Assembly: GCA_020846745.1 (NCBI GenBank)
Contig: JADLDI010000028.1
Span: forward strand, 1 to 35,522
Reading direction: 5' to 3'
Length of the DNA: 35,522 nucleotides
From: Bryobacterales bacterium
GTDB lineage: Bacteria; Acidobacteriota; Terriglobia; Bryobacterales; Bryobacteraceae
This document shows positions 15,822 through 24,690 of the stretch, piece after piece. The notes beneath the pieces were generated by a model that was not told the DNA's origin, ran no database searches, and was given only the letters and a program-made list of their open reading frames with translations. Within the stretch, counting starts at the first letter, position 1; each line of letters opens with the position of its first letter. The translations under genes and the position numbers were made by a program.

Positions 15822-15869
15822 CGAGGGGTGCGGCGAGATTGTGCCTGGGGTGGCCCGCCGCACCCCTCG
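15822..15869. terminator. Perfect 14-bp hairpin between convergent genes
   Basis: CGAGGGGTGCGGCG at 15822-15835 is the exact reverse complement of 15856-15869, with a 20-nt loop. It lies between the secreted-protein stop and the glpK stop, so it can end both transcripts. TTTAGTTA follows on the plus strand, a weak T tract. Confidence 0.7.
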
Positions 15870-15870
15870 T

Positions 15871-17337
15871 TTAGTTATGTGAGCGGGCGACAGCTTTTTT
15901 CCACCCGGCGTAGAGTTCCTCGCGCCGGGTTTCGTTCATGCTGGGGTGGAAGATACGGTCGGCTCGCCAGAAGCTTTCGACCTCGGCGGTGGACTTCCAA
16001 AAACCAGTGGCCAGGCCGGCGAGATATGCCGCGCCGAGCGCCGTTGTTTCGATATCGGCTGGGCGGACAATGGGGCGGTTGAGGATGTCGGCCTGGAACT
16101 GCATGAGGAAGTTGTTGGCGGCAGCGCCGCCGTCGACTCGGAGTTCGACTAACGGTTCGCCGGCATCGGCCTGCATGGCATCGACGAGGTCGCGGGTCTG
16201 GTAGGCGATGGATTCGAGGGCGGCGCGGACGATATGGGCAGCGTTGGCGCCACGGGTGAGTCCGCTGATGAGGCCGCGGGCGTGCTGGTCCCAATAGGGT
16301 GCACCCAATCCTGTAAATGCCGGTACAAAATACACACCCGCTGTATCGCTTACCGTGGCGGCGAGGGGTTCGGATTCGGCGGCGGAGCGGATGAGTTTCA
16401 TCTGGTCGCGAAGCCATTGGACGGCGGCTCCGGCCACGAAAACACTGCCTTCGAGTGCATAATCCGCACAGTGGGGCAGGCAGGCGGCGCGCGTGGTGAG
16501 CAGGCCGTGGCGTGACGTCCGAACCGCGCCTCCCGTGTGGAATAGTGCAAAACAACCCGTACCGTAGGTGTTCTTCGATAACCCGTGGCGGAAGCAGGCT
16601 TGGCCGAAGAGGGCGGCCTGCTGGTCGCCCGCGATGCCGGCAATGGGGATGGCCGCGCCGAGGTGTTCGGGTTGCGCTTCGGCTACGGCTTCGCTCGACG
16701 GGACGATACGCGGCAGCATGCGTTGAGGCACGCGGAAAAGCGCGAGCAGGTCGGGATCCCAAACGCCGGATTCCAGGTTCATGAGCATGGTGCGCGAGGC
16801 GTTCGAAACGTCGGTGACATGGGCGGCGCCGTTGGTGAGCTTCCAGATGAGCCAGGTGTCGATGGTGCCGAACAGCAGGTCGCGCTCGCGAGCGTCGGGC
16901 ACATGGTCGAGAATCCATTCGAGCTTCGTGGCGGAGAAGTAGGCGTCGGAGACGAGGCCGGTCTTCCGGCGTATGATCGCGGCGTGGCTGGCGGCTAGCT
17001 CGCTCGAACGGTCCGCCGTGCGGCGGCACTGCCAGACGATCGCCGGAGCTACAGGCTTGCCGGTTTGGCGATCCCAAACCACGGTGGTTTCCCTTTGGTT
17101 GGTGATGCCGATGGCCGTGATATCCGCGGGCGAGATGCCGGCGTTGGCGATGGTGTCGCGGGCGGCTTGTAGCTGGGCGGTAAAGATCTCTTCGGCGTCC
17201 TGTTCGACCCAGCCGGCATGCGGGTAGGCGGTCGAAAACAGGGCGCACTCCATGGCGATTCGGCGGCCCTGGATATCATAGAGCGCGGCGCGGGCGCTCG
17301 ATGTTCCTTCATCGAGCGCGAGTACATAACTTGGCAT
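15871..17337 (-). CDS. glpK: Glycerol kinase
   Basis: GlpK phosphorylates glycerol with ATP to give sn-glycerol-3-phosphate in the cytoplasm. The 488-residue product has the usual FGGY-kinase length and motifs: LALDEGTSSARAALYD at the N terminus, GITNQRETTVVWD, the FGTIDTWLIWKLT segment, AGIAGDQQAALFGQ, TYGTGCFALFHTG, and VDGGAAANNFLMQFQADIL in the C-terminal ATPase domain. The start is ATG 17337. No glpF, glpD or glpR is adjacent in the window, so regulation and the downstream dehydrogenase lie elsewhere. It diverges from the hypothetical gene at 17365 with 27 bp between starts, so the two promoters must overlap. Confidence 0.95.
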   Translation of the reverse strand: MPSYVLALDEGTSSARAALYDIQGRRIAMECALFSTAYPHAGWVEQDAEEIFTAQLQAARDTIANAGISPADITAIGITNQRETTVVWDRQTGKPVAPAIVWQCRRTADRSSELAASHAAIIRRKTGLVSDAYFSATKLEWILDHVPDARERDLLFGTIDTWLIWKLTNGAAHVTDVSNASRTMLMNLESGVWDPDLLALFRVPQRMLPRIVPSSEAVAEAQPEHLGAAIPIAGIAGDQQAALFGQACFRHGLSKNTYGTGCFALFHTGGAVRTSRHGLLTTRAACLPHCADYALEGSVFVAGAAVQWLRDQMKLIRSAAESEPLAATVSDTAGVYFVPAFTGLGAPYWDQHARGLISGLTRGANAAHIVRAALESIAYQTRDLVDAMQADAGEPLVELRVDGGAAANNFLMQFQADILNRPIVRPADIETTALGAAYLAGLATGFWKSTAEVESFWRADRIFHPSMNETRREELYAGWKKAVARSHN

Positions 17338-17343
17338 CCCCTC

Positions 17344-17349
17344 TATAAT
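17344..17349 (+). promoter_or_regulatory. Consensus -10 box upstream of the 17365 gene
   Basis: A perfect TATAAT lies 15 nt before the start codon at 17365, between the divergent glpK and hypothetical genes. No convincing -35 box is at the right distance. The expected leader would be about 9 nt, too short for a normal ribosome binding site, and none is visible. Confidence 0.4.
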
Positions 17350-17364
17350 AGTGAGTTAGCCATC

Positions 17365-17796
17365 ATGTTCTTCCGACGCGAAAAGCCGAAAGTGTACACC
17401 TTCTCCGAGCGCATGTCCGAGTTGCGCCAGGCGGGTTTTGAAGTCCAGGACGGGCCGAAGACTCGCGTCAGCCGCAATGGTTGCGCCGCTGAGCTGTCCG
17501 ATGCGGGCGGCGGATTGGTGCGGGTCGAACAGTCGGGCGTGCTGGTTGGATCGGAGATCGGCCTGTTGGTAGACGTGGGTTACCAGAAAACGTGGCAGAC
17601 GGCGTCAGGTAAGCGCGTTGCGGCGCGGGCCGAGCATCTGAAGGCGTTGCACGCGTTCACGGAAGATCTGCGGGAGACTCTCGGGTTGACCAGTTTCTAC
17701 AACGAAAGCCTGGGCACCACGAACGACCTGCACCTCTACGATCGGGTGGAAGATCGCGACGCGGGCGTCCACACGAAGCCCTGGGAGCACGCCTAG
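17365..17796 (+). CDS. Conserved-looking hypothetical cytoplasmic protein
   Basis: I do not recognise this 143-residue protein. It begins MFFRREKPKVYTFSERMSEL with no signal peptide and has a compact mixed alpha/beta appearance. The middle (LVRVEQSGVLVGSEIGLLVDVGYQKTW, read in parts) is strand-like, and the end (LHLYDRVEDRDAGVHTKPWE) is polar. The composition matches the GC-rich neighbours, so it is likely native. The start at ATG 17365 is the first Met after the putative -10 box; the open frame extends upstream into glpK but would cross its start. It is transcribed divergently from glpK. No function is proposed. Confidence 0.75.
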   Translation: MFFRREKPKVYTFSERMSELRQAGFEVQDGPKTRVSRNGCAAELSDAGGGLVRVEQSGVLVGSEIGLLVDVGYQKTWQTASGKRVAARAEHLKALHAFTEDLRETLGLTSFYNESLGTTNDLHLYDRVEDRDAGVHTKPWEHA

Positions 17797-17853
17797 AAGA
17801 GCGGGGTTTAAGTACGGGAACCCGTCGCTTACTCCCCCAACCTTAGGACTGCC

Positions 17854-18345
17854 TCAGAAGCTCATCAACAGGTTTCGAACGTCGCCGATCTTCGCACGGA
17901 GCTGGTTAACGTAATTAAGCAGCATGGTTATCTGAAACCCCTTGGTCAACTGCTCCATAGGTTTGACGGTCTTGCTAAGGTCCACGCACGATTGATAAAG
18001 GGCGTTGTACTTCTGCAAAGACGATTCACACTTCTTCCTTGCCTCATCCAGCGACTTTCGTTCTTCTTGTGTCAATTGACGGCCCTTCAATCCGCTTTTT
18101 AGACTGGACCATTCGCTATACCTTAGCTCCCATTTCTTTCGGCGCTCCTCAACTACGGTTTGCAATTCATTGACGAGTCCTTTCATCTTTACGAGGTCAG
18201 GCTCTTTGATGTTGTGTTTAGCCGCAGCGGTGCGGGCAAGCTCTTTGGCGATTGCGGTCGCATTTTGAAGCGCATTGATCTTAACTGGATCGTAATCCTG
18301 TGACTTCGCTACGGCCTCAGCAGCTAACTGTTGAAGAGTTTTCAT
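17854..18345 (-). CDS. Helical, probably coiled-coil hypothetical protein in an AT-richer patch
   Basis: The 163-residue product is not a family I recognise. It is nearly all helix-forming and rich in Lys, Glu, Leu and Ala, with heptad-like spacing (for example LVNELQTVVEERRKKWELRYSEW and LDEARKKCESSLQKY), so a coiled coil is likely. It has no signal peptide or membrane helix. ATG 18345 has AAAGG at good distance. The coding region uses more A/T-ending codons than the flanking glpK and slt genes, which suggests acquisition from elsewhere. Two exact GCTTTGAGC direct repeats and an AGTATA/TATACT -10-like box lie just upstream. It may be a small phage- or plasmid-derived gene. Confidence 0.6.
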   Translation of the reverse strand: MKTLQQLAAEAVAKSQDYDPVKINALQNATAIAKELARTAAAKHNIKEPDLVKMKGLVNELQTVVEERRKKWELRYSEWSSLKSGLKGRQLTQEERKSLDEARKKCESSLQKYNALYQSCVDLSKTVKPMEQLTKGFQITMLLNYVNQLRAKIGDVRNLLMSF

Positions 18346-18361
18346 ATGACCTTTCTTCTCA

Positions 18362-18393
18362 GCTTTGAGCGCTTTGAGCTGCCATAGAGTATA
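18362..18393 (-). promoter_or_regulatory. Direct repeats and -10-like box upstream of the coiled-coil gene
   Basis: GCTTTGAGC is repeated exactly at 18362-18370 and 18371-18379. On the minus strand a TATACT box lies at 18393-18388, within an AT-rich stretch. The repeats would fall at or just after the transcription start, a position suited to an operator. No -35 match is convincing. Confidence 0.3.
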
Positions 18394-18534
18394 TACCAGC
18401 AAAACCTTCGTTCGCTCTTCAAAAAAACACGTCAAAAAGAAAACTACTTAGAATTGCAAAACGCGAGTACTGGGTGCAGTGGGCCTTTACACGGCAGCTG
18501 CGGGACAGCGATGGTGCGATCTTTGGAAGGCGGG

Positions 18535-20883
18535 TTAGGGGCGGCCTTCGGAGTTCACTTCCGATAGAGCCTGTTTGCGCGGGGCAGCGCTTTCGGCGCG
18601 GGCGGCGCTGCCGTAAATCCGGCGGTAAATTTCCGCGTTGCGCATCACCGTCTGCACATAGTTGCGGGTTTCGCTGAACGGAATCCATTCAATGAACTCC
18701 GAGGGTTCCTTGAAATTCCCCCAAGCGAGCCAGGCTTTCGCGCGCGAAGGTCCGGCATTGTAGGCGGCCAGGGCGGCTTCCCACGATCCGTTAAACGAAT
18801 CCACGATCTGACGCATGTAGTATGTGCCGAGCCGCAGGTTCACTTCGGGCTGGTAGAGCTGGGCAGTGGTGAAACCGCCGATGCCGAGGCGGCGGCTCAG
18901 TTCGCGGCCCGTACCGGGCATGATCTGCGTCAAGCCCATCGCTTTGGCGCGCGATAGCGCACGGGGGTCGAATTCAGATTCCTGCCGGATGAGCCCGGCG
19001 ACCAGGTACGGATCGAGCGACTGCGTTTGGCTGAAACGTTCAAGACTCTCGCGATAGTGCAAGGGGAAGGCGGCTTTCCAGAACGCGGCGGGTACGCGGT
19101 CGAAGTCCCAGGACAGATAACTCGAAGCCATCGACTTGACGTTGCGCAATCCCTGGCCGGGCGCGCCGCGCGCGGCGGCGATCTGCGAAGCTTCTATGGC
19201 CATCACCGGCGCGCGCGAATCGGTTTTCGCGCCGTAGCGTAGTTCGAGTTCCGCTACCTCATTCAATCCCGCTTTGGCGAGTAGACGGGCGCGTTCGATG
19301 CGGCGCTGGGTGGTGGAGTCCGGCGTGAAGTCGGCTGAACTCAGACTGGCGCTGGGCAGCTTCCAACCGGAGACTTGCGCGCGCACGGCGTCGGAAAGGT
19401 GGGCTTGCCGGATAACGGGCTGGGCCAAACGGTCACGCGCGATCACGCCGTAGTAGTAGTTCGGGAAATGTTGCGTGAGCGCCTCATAGTAGACACGCGC
19501 GGCGCCCGGCTCGGCGGATTCTTTCATGCGGCCGAGATAGTAGAGCGCGGCGGGCGCATCGGGCGATTGCGGATAGCGGTTGAGATGCTCCTGCAGCATC
19601 AGGCCGGCGTCGGGCTCGCGGCGCGAGTAGGCCACCCAGGTGGTACGCCAGTGGCAGAAGGGCGCCTGCGGATCGTTCGGGAACGCGCTGTAGCAGGCCT
19701 TGTACAGCGGCAGGTACGATTCCGTTTCGTTGTTCATCAGATGGCGATTCGCGGCGGAGACCAGGGCTTCCAGCCGCCACTGCGACTGCGGGTACTTAAC
19801 GCTGAGGTCGCGCAGAGAGGCGTCAACGTCTTCCCAACGGTCGAGCCGACGGGCCGCGCTCAAGCGGTAGTAAAGGCGTTCGGCATCGGCCTTCGGATCG
19901 GTTACCGCGAGCGTGCGGAGATACTCCCAAGCTCCGGCGTATTCGCGGGCGAAATACTTCGCGGCGCCGATCCGGACGCGGGCCAGATCACGCAGTTCGA
20001 CGGGCAGCGTTGCCATGGCGGAGCGCAACTCAGCGGCCGCCAGAGCGGCGCCCCCGGCCTGCATGAGCTTTTCGGCACGGGCCAGCAGTAGTTCGGGAGA
20101 AATGCTTCCGGCCAGCAGCAACCCGGACTGATCGGCTTCCGCTGTGCGCGGCCAGTCGCGATAGACTCGCTCGAGCATCGGGCGCGCCGCCTGCACGTCG
20201 CCACTCAAGTGCAGGGCACGGCCCAGGGCGGCCCAACCGTGCGGCTGGGGTAAGTGATCGATGTTGGGCTTCAGTATCTCAACGGCTTCGGCGGGAGCAC
20301 CGGCTTCGATCTTGCATTGTGCAAGCAGGACCAGCGCCCATCCGCGATACGGTGATGAGGGCTGGTGCTTGAGGGCTGCCTCAATATAGGGTATCGCCTC
20401 GGCACGGTATAGGTTTTGGGCAAGCGCACGGCCGGCGCCGTAGTTGGTGAAATCGGCGAGTAGGGGCAGGCGGGGAATAGCGGCAACGAAATTCGGCAGA
20501 GCGTCCGCCGGGCGGAGTTCATCGAGATCGATCGTGGCAAGCGCGAGCAGCGCCAGCGCGCCCTGTTCGTCTTTGGAATGCGCCTGGGCGAAGTTCACGA
20601 GGAGCGTGCGGTTCGCTGAGTTCGCAGAGTCTTTGTATCGCCGGACAATGCCTTCGAGGGTTGTGGGGATCGGCGCCGGAGGCGGCGCTTTCTTCGCAGC
20701 GGCGGCGGTAGACTTCTTTTTCGCCCGCTTGGATTTGGTCGCGGCGGCGCGCTTGGTCTTGCCGGAGGCAACCAAGACCGTGGAAGCGGGCACCAAGCCA
20801 AGCACCAGCAGCAGGGTGACGACGAACCCCGCGCTACACCAGCGGGCCCGGATATTCGGGCCCCAGCAGATCCTCTTTATCAT
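18535..20883 (-). CDS. Soluble lytic murein transglycosylase (Slt70-like)
   Basis: These periplasmic enzymes cut the MurNAc-GlcNAc bond of peptidoglycan, forming 1,6-anhydroMurNAc ends. The 782-residue product has a signal-type N terminus (VVTLLLVLGLVPAS), then a Lys/Ala/Pro-rich linker at about residues 40-75. A long superhelical TPR-like alpha domain follows (about 80-600), then a C-terminal SLT domain with the catalytic Glu635 in LIRQESEFDP, AMGLTQIMPGTG, and the AAYNAGPSRAKAW motif. This matches Slt70 architecture. The start at ATG 20883 overlaps the GAF gene by 50 nt; the first 16 or so residues are therefore encoded in the overlap and a later start is possible. The two genes are probably one transcript. 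Confidence 0.9.
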   Translation of the reverse strand: MIKRICWGPNIRARWCSAGFVVTLLLVLGLVPASTVLVASGKTKRAAATKSKRAKKKSTAAAAKKAPPPAPIPTTLEGIVRRYKDSANSANRTLLVNFAQAHSKDEQGALALLALATIDLDELRPADALPNFVAAIPRLPLLADFTNYGAGRALAQNLYRAEAIPYIEAALKHQPSSPYRGWALVLLAQCKIEAGAPAEAVEILKPNIDHLPQPHGWAALGRALHLSGDVQAARPMLERVYRDWPRTAEADQSGLLLAGSISPELLLARAEKLMQAGGAALAAAELRSAMATLPVELRDLARVRIGAAKYFAREYAGAWEYLRTLAVTDPKADAERLYYRLSAARRLDRWEDVDASLRDLSVKYPQSQWRLEALVSAANRHLMNNETESYLPLYKACYSAFPNDPQAPFCHWRTTWVAYSRREPDAGLMLQEHLNRYPQSPDAPAALYYLGRMKESAEPGAARVYYEALTQHFPNYYYGVIARDRLAQPVIRQAHLSDAVRAQVSGWKLPSASLSSADFTPDSTTQRRIERARLLAKAGLNEVAELELRYGAKTDSRAPVMAIEASQIAAARGAPGQGLRNVKSMASSYLSWDFDRVPAAFWKAAFPLHYRESLERFSQTQSLDPYLVAGLIRQESEFDPRALSRAKAMGLTQIMPGTGRELSRRLGIGGFTTAQLYQPEVNLRLGTYYMRQIVDSFNGSWEAALAAYNAGPSRAKAWLAWGNFKEPSEFIEWIPFSETRNYVQTVMRNAEIYRRIYGSAARAESAAPRKQALSEVNSEGRP

Positions 20884-21892
20884 TCGCGAGTTTCCGGACT
20901 AGCTCCAAATGCATGTAGTCGACCATCGGGCCGCCGTTCGACAAAAACTGGTCCTGATACTGCCGGCGGGCATGGTCGATCTCTGTTTGTAGGACGCGGT
21001 AGAGCGCGGCTTCGATACGGCCGCGTTGTACCGATTCCGCCTTGTACAACTGCCACTCGGCAACCTGCACACGCGCAAACCGTTGGGCGCGCAGGTGTTT
21101 TTCCTGCTCCTCGGGCGACAATTCCTCCCATGCGGGGAAGTCCGCCGATTTCGGTTTGGCGCCTTCAATGTCGATGAGGCCGGCGACGGGCTGCGGCGCA
21201 CGCTTATCCCACACGCTGGCGGCGAGCGAGCCGAGCAGTTCCAGGGCATCCATATCGACCATGTCTTTCGGGCCGTCGGCATAGAGCAGCCCGATGGGTT
21301 TGCCGCGAGCCTCGAGCGGAACAGCATAGACACGAGAGCCTTCCGCCGGAGCGCCAAGTGCGCCAGCCAGGGTTTCCGAAATCTCGCGCGGGGTCCAAGC
21401 CGCGATCAGCGACTCGCCTGTGCGCAGAGCCTGGTCGAAGGCGGCTGCCTCGGCCGCGGCGAATTCGCACACGGGCAGTTCCGGATTGGCGCGCTCGAGC
21501 CTCAGGCGGTCGCCTTGTACGGTCAGCACGCCGATGCGCGGCGCACATGGCCGGGCCGCGTCCAGCAGAGCCAATGTCCAGTCTTCCTGCTTTTCGGCTT
21601 GCAAGAGGCGGCGCGATGCCTGGTTGAGGCGCTGTGTGATGGCGCGTGTAGCGACGGCCGTTTCCCGCTGCAGGGCGGTGTCGACACGCGAGCGGATGAC
21701 GGTTTCCAGTTCGGGAGCGAGGGCATCGAAGCGTTCGGTGAGCAAGTGCTGCAGGTGCGCTTCCCAATCGCTACGCAGGGCCTCTTCGGTTTTTGCGATA
21801 TGCAGCAACCATGCGCTCCCCAGTTGTTCGCGGGCGGTTTGGCGCGCCTGCGCCAGAATTTCTGAGAACTCGCTCGTGTCCGGACTTGGCAT
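20834..21892 (-). CDS. GAF-domain protein
   Basis: The 352-residue protein has no signal peptide. Residues 1-115 are helical, probably coiled coil (LETVIRSRVDTALQRETAV). From about 125 to 245 a GAF-type sensor fold is suggested by IGVLTVQGDRLRLER, AFDQALRTGESLIAAWT, and RVYAVPLEARGKPIGLLYADG. A helical C-terminal segment (about 270-350) follows. GAF domains bind small ligands or mediate signalling; no output domain is visible here, so it may act through protein contacts. ATG 21892 is preferred; ATG 21907 would add five residues. Its 3' end overlaps the transglycosylase start by 50 nt, which links it to envelope growth only by position. Confidence 0.75.
   Translation of the reverse strand: MPSPDTSEFSEILAQARQTAREQLGSAWLLHIAKTEEALRSDWEAHLQHLLTERFDALAPELETVIRSRVDTALQRETAVATRAITQRLNQASRRLLQAEKQEDWTLALLDAARPCAPRIGVLTVQGDRLRLERANPELPVCEFAAAEAAAFDQALRTGESLIAAWTPREISETLAGALGAPAEGSRVYAVPLEARGKPIGLLYADGPKDMVDMDALELLGSLAASVWDKRAPQPVAGLIDIEGAKPKSADFPAWEELSPEEQEKHLRAQRFARVQVAEWQLYKAESVQRGRIEAALYRVLQTEIDHARRQYQDQFLSNGGPMVDYMHLELVRKLANDKEDLLGPEYPGPLV
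20844..20863. repeat. Perfect hairpin within the GAF/slt overlap
   Basis: GGGCCCG at 20844-20850 and CGGGCCC at 20857-20863 form a seven-pair all-GC stem with a six-base loop. It lies wholly within the 50-nt stretch that is both the end of the GAF gene and the start of slt, about 20-40 nt inside the slt reading frame. It could influence translation of one gene from the other. Confidence 0.6.
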
Positions 21893-21999
21893 GAGTGCTA
21901 AGGGCATTCTAGCGAAGGTGGGGTGTGTCAGGCGAAAAATCGTCGACGGGTGACGAGTCCTATAGCGCGGCGATCGGGCGCTACACTGAAAGGTCGCCT

Positions 22000-23112
22000 A
22001 TGAAACGTGCAGTATTGGGTCTTTTTCTAATCAGTTCAGTGTTCGCAGTCGAGGCGCCGAAACGCGCCAGGAACGTAATTCTGCTGCTGGCGGATGCGGG
22101 TGGCGTTGCCACTGTGAACGCCGCGAGCCTCTACGCTTATAACGCTCCGCAAAAGCTCTACATACAGAGTTGGGAGCATATCGGGCTGTCCGACACTTCG
22201 CCCGCCGGCAGGTGGGTGACGGATTCCGCGGCCGGGATGACCGCGATCGTTACAGGAAAGAAGACGCTGAACGGCGTGCTGAGCCAGGCGCCGGATGCGT
22301 TGCGAGGGCAGAAGGATGGTACGCCGCTCAAGACGATCCTCGAGTATGCCGAGGAGAAGGGCCTTTCGACCGGCATTCTGTCGAATGTCACCATTACGGA
22401 CGCGACGCCCGCGGCGTGCATCGCGCAGGTGAACGATCGCGGCAAGTTTGGCGAGATCTTCATGTCGATCTTCCAGCCGCGGTTTGGTGACGGTGTCGAT
22501 ATCGTGTTCGGTCCGGGCCGGCCGCGGATTTTTGAAGCCGTAAGGAAGTTGGGGAAAGATCCCGATGCGGTGGCCGCTGAGTTCAATCGCCCGGTGTATG
22601 CGTCCCTGGACGAAGTGCCCGCGGATGCGGACCGTGCGATCGCGATTTTGGACAAGCCGATCGACCTCGACTTCGCGGCCAAGCGCGCGATTCAATCGCT
22701 CGCGAAAAATCCGAAGGGGTACTTCCTGATGATCGAGTCGGACGCGCACACCGATAATCCGGAAGCGGGGCTGAAGCGCCTGGTGTCGTTCGATAAGACG
22801 ATCCGCGATATCGCGGCGATGGTGAACCTGGACGAGACGCTGTTGCTGTTCACGGCGGACCATTCGTTTGAACTGCGCCTGACGGGCGGCGGTCCCGATC
22901 AGCCGCTGTTGAAGGGTTACGAGGAGTGGCGCACCGCGAACGCCGGCAAGAAGGCGGAGGTGCAGATTCCGGCGATGCGTGTGGGCGGATCGCACACCGG
23001 CGAAGAGGTCCTGGTGGCCGCCAAGGGCGCGGGCTCTGAGCGGGTTCACGGATACATGGCGAACACGCAGTTGTTCCACATCATGTTGCAGGCCTACGGC
23101 TGGCAACAGTAG
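22000..23112 (+). CDS. Secreted alkaline-phosphatase-superfamily protein
   Basis: These exported metalloenzymes hydrolyse phosphate monoesters or related esters. The 370-residue precursor has a signal peptide (MKRAVLGLFLISSVFA). Superfamily landmarks are Asp32 in NVILLLADAGG, Ser76 in WVTDSAAGMTAIVTGKKT as nucleophile, FLMIESDAHTDNPEAG, LLLFTADHSFEL, and GGSHTGEEV. This order of metal-ligand motifs matches PhoA-type enzymes. The first metal site reads LADAGG where PhoA relatives usually have GDGMG, and the second reads SDAHTDN in place of the usual DHAGH, so substrate preference may differ. ATG 22000 has AGG upstream. It is divergent from the GAF gene and 45 bp before the DNA ligase. I cannot tell whether they share a transcript. 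Confidence 0.85.
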   Translation: MKRAVLGLFLISSVFAVEAPKRARNVILLLADAGGVATVNAASLYAYNAPQKLYIQSWEHIGLSDTSPAGRWVTDSAAGMTAIVTGKKTLNGVLSQAPDALRGQKDGTPLKTILEYAEEKGLSTGILSNVTITDATPAACIAQVNDRGKFGEIFMSIFQPRFGDGVDIVFGPGRPRIFEAVRKLGKDPDAVAAEFNRPVYASLDEVPADADRAIAILDKPIDLDFAAKRAIQSLAKNPKGYFLMIESDAHTDNPEAGLKRLVSFDKTIRDIAAMVNLDETLLLFTADHSFELRLTGGGPDQPLLKGYEEWRTANAGKKAEVQIPAMRVGGSHTGEEVLVAAKGAGSERVHGYMANTQLFHIMLQAYGWQQ

Positions 23113-23157
23113 ATCCTCGTTGGCCCCTTCGTTGTAACAGCGCACAATAGGAGCAGG

Positions 23158-24690
23158 ATGCTGTTGCACGAGGTGGTGGAGACATCGGAGCGGCTGGCGG
23201 GAACCTCCAAACGATTGGCGAAGATCGATTTGGTGGCGGACCTGATTCGGCGGGCGAAGGGCGAAGAGATCGAGATCGCGGTCGCCTATCTGTCGGGCGA
23301 GATACGGCAGGGTCGCATCGGTATCGGCTGGTCGATGCTCCAGGTGGGGCGTAGTGCGCCTCCGGCGAGTTCACCGAAGCTGTGGCTGCCCGATGTGGAC
23401 GACGATTTTCAGCGGCTTGGCTCGGTGAAGGGCAAAGGGGGTGACGAGCAACGCCGCGCGATGCTGTACAAGCTGTTCTCGAGCGCTACGAAGGCGGAAC
23501 AGGACTTCCTCTCGCGATTGATTATGGGCGAATTGCGGCAGGGGGCACTGGAGGCAATTGTCCTCGAGGGTGTCGCCAAGGCCGCGGTGGTGGAACCTGG
23601 GAAACTGCGGCGTGCCGCGATGCTGGCGGGCGAGTTGCCGAAGGTCGCGCGCAAGGCGATGGAGGAAGGCGATGCCGGGTTGGGCGGGTACAGTATTGAG
23701 CTGTTCCGTCCGGTGCAGCCGATGTTGGCGCAACCGGCCGAGGATATCGGCTACGCGCTCCAGCAATTAGGTTCCGCCGCATTGGAGTATAAGTTCGATG
23801 GGGCGCGGATCCAGGTGCACAAGTCGGGTGACAATGTAATTGCTTATTCGCGAAGTCTGAAGGACGTGACGGCGGCGATTCCGGAGGTGGTGGAAGCGGT
23901 CCGCTTAATGCCTGCACGAGACCTGATTCTCGATGGCGAAGTGTTAAGTTTTGACGAAGACGGCCGGCCGCAGCCGTTTCAAGTGACGATGCGGCGGTTT
24001 GGGCGGAAGCTGGATGTAGACCGGATGCGTTCGGAACTTCCGGTGAAGCCTGTCTGGTTCGATCTGCTGTATTCGGGCGGCTCGATGCTCGATGAATCGC
24101 AGGCGCGCCGGTTCGCGGAACTGAGGCGGGTATCGGCCGCCGATCAACTGGTGCCACATATGGTGACCGGCGACGTGGAACAGGCGGCCGCCTTTGTCGA
24201 ACAGGCGCTGCGACAGGGGCACGAAGGCGTGATGGCGAAGTCGCTTGAGGCCGGGTATGCGGCGGGGTCGCGCGGGGCAAGCTGGTTAAAGGTGAAGAAG
24301 GCGCGCACGCTCGACTTGGTGATTCTCGCCGCCGAGTGGGGCAACGGGCGGCGCCGCGGACTACTGAGTAACCTGCATTTGGGCGCCCGCGACACGGTGA
24401 ACGGCGATTTTGCGATGCTGGGCAAGACCTTTAAAGGACTTACCGATGAAATGCTGGCCTGGCAAACCGAACAACTGCTGAAGTTGGAAATCGCTCGCGA
24501 TGGGTATGTGGTGTATGTGAAGCCGGAGCTTGTGGTTGAGATCGCGTTTAACGAGATACAGCTAAGTTCCAGATATGAGAGCGGCCTGGCCCTACGCTTC
24601 GCGCGGGTAAAGCGTTACCGGACAGACAAGACGGCCGAACAGGCAGATACGTTCGAGACTGTGCAAAGAATGGCCAACCCACTTACATGA
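23158..24690 (+). CDS. ATP-dependent DNA ligase
   Basis: This enzyme seals nicks in DNA using ATP. The 510-residue product resembles the archaeal/LigB-type architecture. Residues 1-175 form the helical DNA-binding domain. The nucleotidyltransferase domain then has the AMP-accepting Lys212 in EYKFDGARIQVH, LILDGEVLSF (motif III region), EGVMAKS (motif IV) and SWLKVKKARTLDLVI (motif V). An OB-fold domain ends near VEIAFNEIQLSSRY. AGGAG lies 4 nt before ATG 23158. Bacteria normally use the NAD-dependent LigA for replication, so this is an accessory repair-type enzyme. Its TGA overlaps the ATG of the next gene by 4 nt, which indicates coupled translation with the Cas6-like protein. Confidence 0.95.
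   Translation: MLLHEVVETSERLAGTSKRLAKIDLVADLIRRAKGEEIEIAVAYLSGEIRQGRIGIGWSMLQVGRSAPPASSPKLWLPDVDDDFQRLGSVKGKGGDEQRRAMLYKLFSSATKAEQDFLSRLIMGELRQGALEAIVLEGVAKAAVVEPGKLRRAAMLAGELPKVARKAMEEGDAGLGGYSIELFRPVQPMLAQPAEDIGYALQQLGSAALEYKFDGARIQVHKSGDNVIAYSRSLKDVTAAIPEVVEAVRLMPARDLILDGEVLSFDEDGRPQPFQVTMRRFGRKLDVDRMRSELPVKPVWFDLLYSGGSMLDESQARRFAELRRVSAADQLVPHMVTGDVEQAAAFVEQALRQGHEGVMAKSLEAGYAAGSRGASWLKVKKARTLDLVILAAEWGNGRRRGLLSNLHLGARDTVNGDFAMLGKTFKGLTDEMLAWQTEQLLKLEIARDGYVVYVKPELVVEIAFNEIQLSSRYESGLALRFARVKRYRTDKTAEQADTFETVQRMANPLT

Noticed and set aside
15875..17248. Long open frame on the minus strand inside glpK (about 457 codons)
   Set aside because: It is rich in Arg, Pro and His and lies in another frame of glpK, which has full family motifs; this is a GC-rich shadow.
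17803..17830. Terminator after the 17365 gene
   Set aside because: Only a five-pair stem with mismatches and no T tract can be drawn.
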